Of a DNA stretch of 23,955 nt, positions 21,171 to 23,955 are shown piece by piece. Origin of the DNA: a virus. The stretch's first letter is position 1. Each line of letters begins with the position of its first letter. Made by a program: the position numbers and the translations under genes. The stretch is taken from positions 1 to 23,955 of the IMG/VR virus record IMGVR_UViG_3300009155_000263. One strand, given 5' to 3'. Below the pieces are notes generated by a model, which was not told the origin of the DNA, made no database searches, and saw nothing but the letters and a program-made list of their open reading frames with translations.

Positions 21171-23955
21171 ATGAGTCAACAAAATATAGATTTTGGTACG
21201 TTTCCTGATGATCCGTCAGCGGATCCAATACGAATAGCATTCCAAAAAGTACAAGAAAATTTTAATGAAGTATACAACGGACTTACTAGTGCTTCTGTAA
21301 GTTCTGTTAACCGATCAGCCGGCGCTGGTATTACTGTTAATTCTCCAACTGGTAATGTTGTTGTCAGCGCCAACATCGCATCTGTTTCATTCAGTTCATC
21401 AACACTTAAAATAGGAACAACCCCTAATCCAATCACTAACGCTGCTACATATACTACTTTTGCACAAACTCTTTATATAGAACTACCTACTACAGTAACA
21501 TTAGCAAACTTAATAGTCACCGGTAGCGCAAACATAGGTGGTAATCTTATATCAGCTAATGCAAATTTAGGTAATGCAGCATCAGCAAATTATTTCATAG
21601 GCAGCGGTGCAAACTTAACAAATATTGCAGGTGCTAATGTAAGCGGAACTGTAGCAAACGCAACTTACGCATTATCAGCTGGTACATCAAACACTGTGCT
21701 AGTTGCATCACAACCAAATATAACAAGTACTGGCACATTAACTTCTATATCTGTCTCGGGCAATGCTAATGTAGGTAATATTGGCACTGCAGGATTAATT
21801 ACTGCTACTGGTAATGTTCATGGTGGTAATCTAGTAACCGGAGGTGTAATTAGTGCAACCGGTAATGCTAATGTAGGTAATATAGGAGCAGCCGCAGGCG
21901 TGTTCACTACTGTAACGGGCTCATTAACAACAGCCGCACAATCTAATATAACCAGTACCGGAACACTAACTTCATTATCAGTGTCAGGTAATGCAAACGT
22001 TGGTAACATAGGTGCAACACAGGGTATATTCACTAATGTTAGTGGAAATGGTTCAGCATTGAGTTCTATTACAGGTTCCAATGTCACGGGTTCCGTCTCA
22101 TATGCTACGACTGCCAATGCCGTAGCAGGTGCCAACGTCTCAGGAGCAGTTGCATTTGCAACAACAGCAAATAGTGTAGCAGGTGCTAACGTGTCCGGAC
22201 AAGTGAATTTTGCCAACGTAGCAAATAGTGTTGCAGGGGCCAACGTATCTGGTCAAGTCAATTATGCCGCAACAGCAAATAGTGTTGCAGGGGCCAACGT
22301 ATCTGGTCAAGTCAATTATGCCGCAACAGCAAATAGTGTTGCAGGTGCTAATGTAAGCGGAACTGTAGCAAATGCAACATATGCAACTAGCGCAGGTACT
22401 GCTGGTTCTGCAACTACATCAGGTACCGTCACAACTAATGCACAACCAAATATAACAAGTACAGGTACACTAACGAGCTTGAGTGTAAGTGGTAATGCAA
22501 ACATTGGCAATTTGGGTACTGGCATCATTACTGCAACCGGTAATGCTGACGTTGGTAATATAGGTGCCAATAACGCAGTATTCACATTAGTAACTGGTAC
22601 ATTGACTACAGCAGCACAGCCTAATATTACAAGTACTGGTATATTAACAAGTCTGTCAGTATCAGGTAATGCAAACGTTGGTAACATAAGTGCAACCCAA
22701 GGTATATTCACTAATGTTAGTGGAAATGGTTCAGCATTGAGTTCTATTACCGGCGCTAATGTTACAGGTGCCGTATCATTCGCAACGACAGCAAATAGTG
22801 TAGCAGGTGCTAATGTATCTGGCACCGTGTCTAGTGCAACTACAGCAGGTACAGTAACAACAACAGCACAACCAAATATCACAAGTACAGGTACACTAAC
22901 ATCTATTTCTGTTTCAGGTAATGCAAATATTGGAAATATTGGTACAGGTGGTTTAATCACTGCCACTGGTAATATTCAAGGTGGTAACTTAATAACAAGT
23001 GGAACATTGAGTGTTACTGGTAATGTTACCTTAGGTAATCTTTCAGTAACAGGTAATTTAACAGCCGGTAACATTGTGGTTGACAGTATTGTTAATGGTA
23101 ATAGTAATGTTGATATTACTAACCCAAATGGTAATATTACAATGGGTGTTAACGGAACACCTGATGTACTAATACTAACATCAGTACAAATGTATGTTTC
23201 AGGTACAATCATTGCAAACTCTATACTAAGTAATGGATCACTAGCAGGTACATTATCAAGCGGATCTAATGCTCAACCAAATATTACTAGTATAGGCACA
23301 TTAACTGGGTTGTCTGTTAATGGTCTTGCTAATTTAGGTTCTGTTAGTAATATTAAAATAACAGGTAGTACAGGTTTCTTGCAAAGTGATGGTAATGGTA
23401 ATTTATCGTTTGCATCAGTTATTAGTCAAACTATTCCTGGTGCAGCAAATGCGTTGTTATACAGTAGTGGTGCAAACGCTATAGATGCTAGTAGTAATAT
23501 TAAATTCAATGATCCACAATTAGCAATCACTGGTACATTATCAGTGTCAGGTAATGCTAACGTTGGCAACATTGGTGCCAACAATATTGTAGGTACATTG
23601 TCTACTGCGGCACAACCCAACATTACCAGTTTAGGATATTTAACTGGATTAAGAATTGACGGAGCTACTGCTGCCAATGGTACATTAAATGCAGGTAACA
23701 CAAGCATTACCGGTACGTTAAGTATTACTGGTAATGCAAACGTTGGTAACATCGGGGCCACATTTGGTGTGTTTACTAATGTGTCAGGTAACGGCTCAAC
23801 GTTAAGTTCTATTACGGGTGCTAATGTTTCAGGTGCTGTCGCTTATGCAACAACAGCTAATAGTGTAGCAGGTGGAAACGTCTCAGGTGCTGTCGCTTAT
23901 GCAACAACAGCTAATAGTGTAGCAGGTGGAAACGTCTCAGGTGCTGTCGCTTATG
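21171..23955 (+). CDS. Second repetitive tail fibre / virion protein, N-terminal part (3' end outside window)
   Basis: The frame is open from the ATG at 21171 to the window end (928 complete codons, no stop). The N-terminus (MSQQNIDFGTFPDDPSADPI ... AFQKVQENFNEVYN) is a compact non-repetitive segment I recall from marine phage fibres and may attach to the virion. The rest alternates NITSTGTLTSLSVSGNANVG modules (at least seven copies) with 18-residue GANVSGAVAFATTANSVA tandem units. Composition and motifs match the fibre ending at 1832, including a shared NANVGNIGAAAGVFTT block with ~85% similar DNA by eye, so the two are paralogues. A peptidase-G2-like C-terminus may lie beyond the window. 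Adsorption is the inferred role. Confidence 0.82.
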   Translation, partial: MSQQNIDFGTFPDDPSADPIRIAFQKVQENFNEVYNGLTSASVSSVNRSAGAGITVNSPTGNVVVSANIASVSFSSSTLKIGTTPNPITNAATYTTFAQTLYIELPTTVTLANLIVTGSANIGGNLISANANLGNAASANYFIGSGANLTNIAGANVSGTVANATYALSAGTSNTVLVASQPNITSTGTLTSISVSGNANVGNIGTAGLITATGNVHGGNLVTGGVISATGNANVGNIGAAAGVFTTVTGSLTTAAQSNITSTGTLTSLSVSGNANVGNIGATQGIFTNVSGNGSALSSITGSNVTGSVSYATTANAVAGANVSGAVAFATTANSVAGANVSGQVNFANVANSVAGANVSGQVNYAATANSVAGANVSGQVNYAATANSVAGANVSGTVANATYATSAGTAGSATTSGTVTTNAQPNITSTGTLTSLSVSGNANIGNLGTGIITATGNADVGNIGANNAVFTLVTGTLTTAAQPNITSTGILTSLSVSGNANVGNISATQGIFTNVSGNGSALSSITGANVTGAVSFATTANSVAGANVSGTVSSATTAGTVTTTAQPNITSTGTLTSISVSGNANIGNIGTGGLITATGNIQGGNLITSGTLSVTGNVTLGNLSVTGNLTAGNIVVDSIVNGNSNVDITNPNGNITMGVNGTPDVLILTSVQMYVSGTIIANSILSNGSLAGTLSSGSNAQPNITSIGTLTGLSVNGLANLGSVSNIKITGSTGFLQSDGNGNLSFASVISQTIPGAANALLYSSGANAIDASSNIKFNDPQLAITGTLSVSGNANVGNIGANNIVGTLSTAAQPNITSLGYLTGLRIDGATAANGTLNAGNTSITGTLSITGNANVGNIGATFGVFTNVSGNGSTLSSITGANVSGAVAYATTANSVAGGNVSGAVAYATTANSVAGGNVSGAVAY
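22074..22343 (+). repeat. Five 54-bp in-frame tandem units, two identical
   Basis: Units of 18 codons start at 22074, 22128, 22182, 22236 and 22290. The units at 22236-22289 and 22290-22343 are identical over all 54 bases by direct reading, which indicates recent duplication or gene conversion. Confidence 0.9.
23832..23955 (+). repeat. Exact 54-bp tandem repeat at the window edge
   Basis: The unit starting GGTGCTGTCGCTTATG occurs at 23832, 23886 and 23940 (the last cut by the window end). The two complete units are identical. The true copy number cannot be known from this window. Confidence 0.92.

Noticed and set aside
1-23955. The two partial fibre genes as two ends of one gene on a circular 24-kb molecule
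   Set aside because: No terminal overlap is visible between the window start and end, and essential T4-like genes (capsid, large terminase, polymerase) are missing, so the genome must be larger.

Overview
The window is a stretch of the virion-morphogenesis region of a contractile-tailed, T4-like phage (Caudoviricetes, myovirus morphology). It holds recognisable relatives of T4 gene products 1 (dNMP kinase), 4, 13, 14, 15, 16, 18 and 19, with no bacterial genes between them. The DNA is A+T rich, and the fibre and decoration domains are of types I associate, from memory, with marine myoviruses (SAR11, methylophilales and cyanobacterial phages). The aquatic origin and the host are inferences, because no host marker lies in the window.

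Layout. (1) 1-4210, plus strand: the 3' end of a long repetitive tail fibre with a peptidase-G2-like C-terminus, two small-domain virion proteins, and a coiled-coil membrane protein, closed by a bidirectional terminator. (2) 4221-7767, minus strand: neck protein gp14-like, tail-sheath stabiliser gp15-like, then a Nudix hydrolase. (3) 7797-10985, plus strand: a consensus host-type promoter driving an unknown 385-aa protein and a MazG pyrophosphohydrolase, then neck protein gp13 and dNMP kinase, each preceded by a hairpin that contains its promoter element. (4) 10968-11315, minus strand: a small HNH/zinc-ribbon protein whose 3' end overlaps the kinase. (5) 11440-21076, plus strand: a very large tail sheath, tail tube, a second tube-like protein, a 119-aa unknown, head-completion protein gp4, small terminase gp16, a 207-aa unknown and a 710-aa charged protein that may be internal to the head. 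(6) 21171 to the window end: the 5' part of a second long repetitive fibre, cut inside an exact 54-bp tandem repeat.

Regulation is the most informative layer. A T4-late-like box (consensus NATAAATA, usually GATAAATA) precedes most transcription units on both strands. There are two spacing classes. In one the box lies 16-20 nt (occasionally 54-84 nt) before the ATG, with a Shine-Dalgarno sequence between. In the other, four genes have the box only 4-5 nt before the ATG and no Shine-Dalgarno sequence, which would place +1 at or within a base of the start codon and give leaderless late mRNAs. Upstream of gp13 and of dNMP kinase the promoter element sits in the left arm or loop of a long hairpin whose right arm covers the ribosome-binding site. 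Read-through transcripts should therefore be translationally silent while transcripts from the local promoter are active, the logic known for T4 lysozyme and I-TevI.

Together the genes supply the head-tail connector, contractile tail, packaging accessory factors, fibres and a little nucleotide metabolism. No tRNA, insertion sequence, integrase or CRISPR array was seen, and no intergenic stretch exceeds 130 bases.
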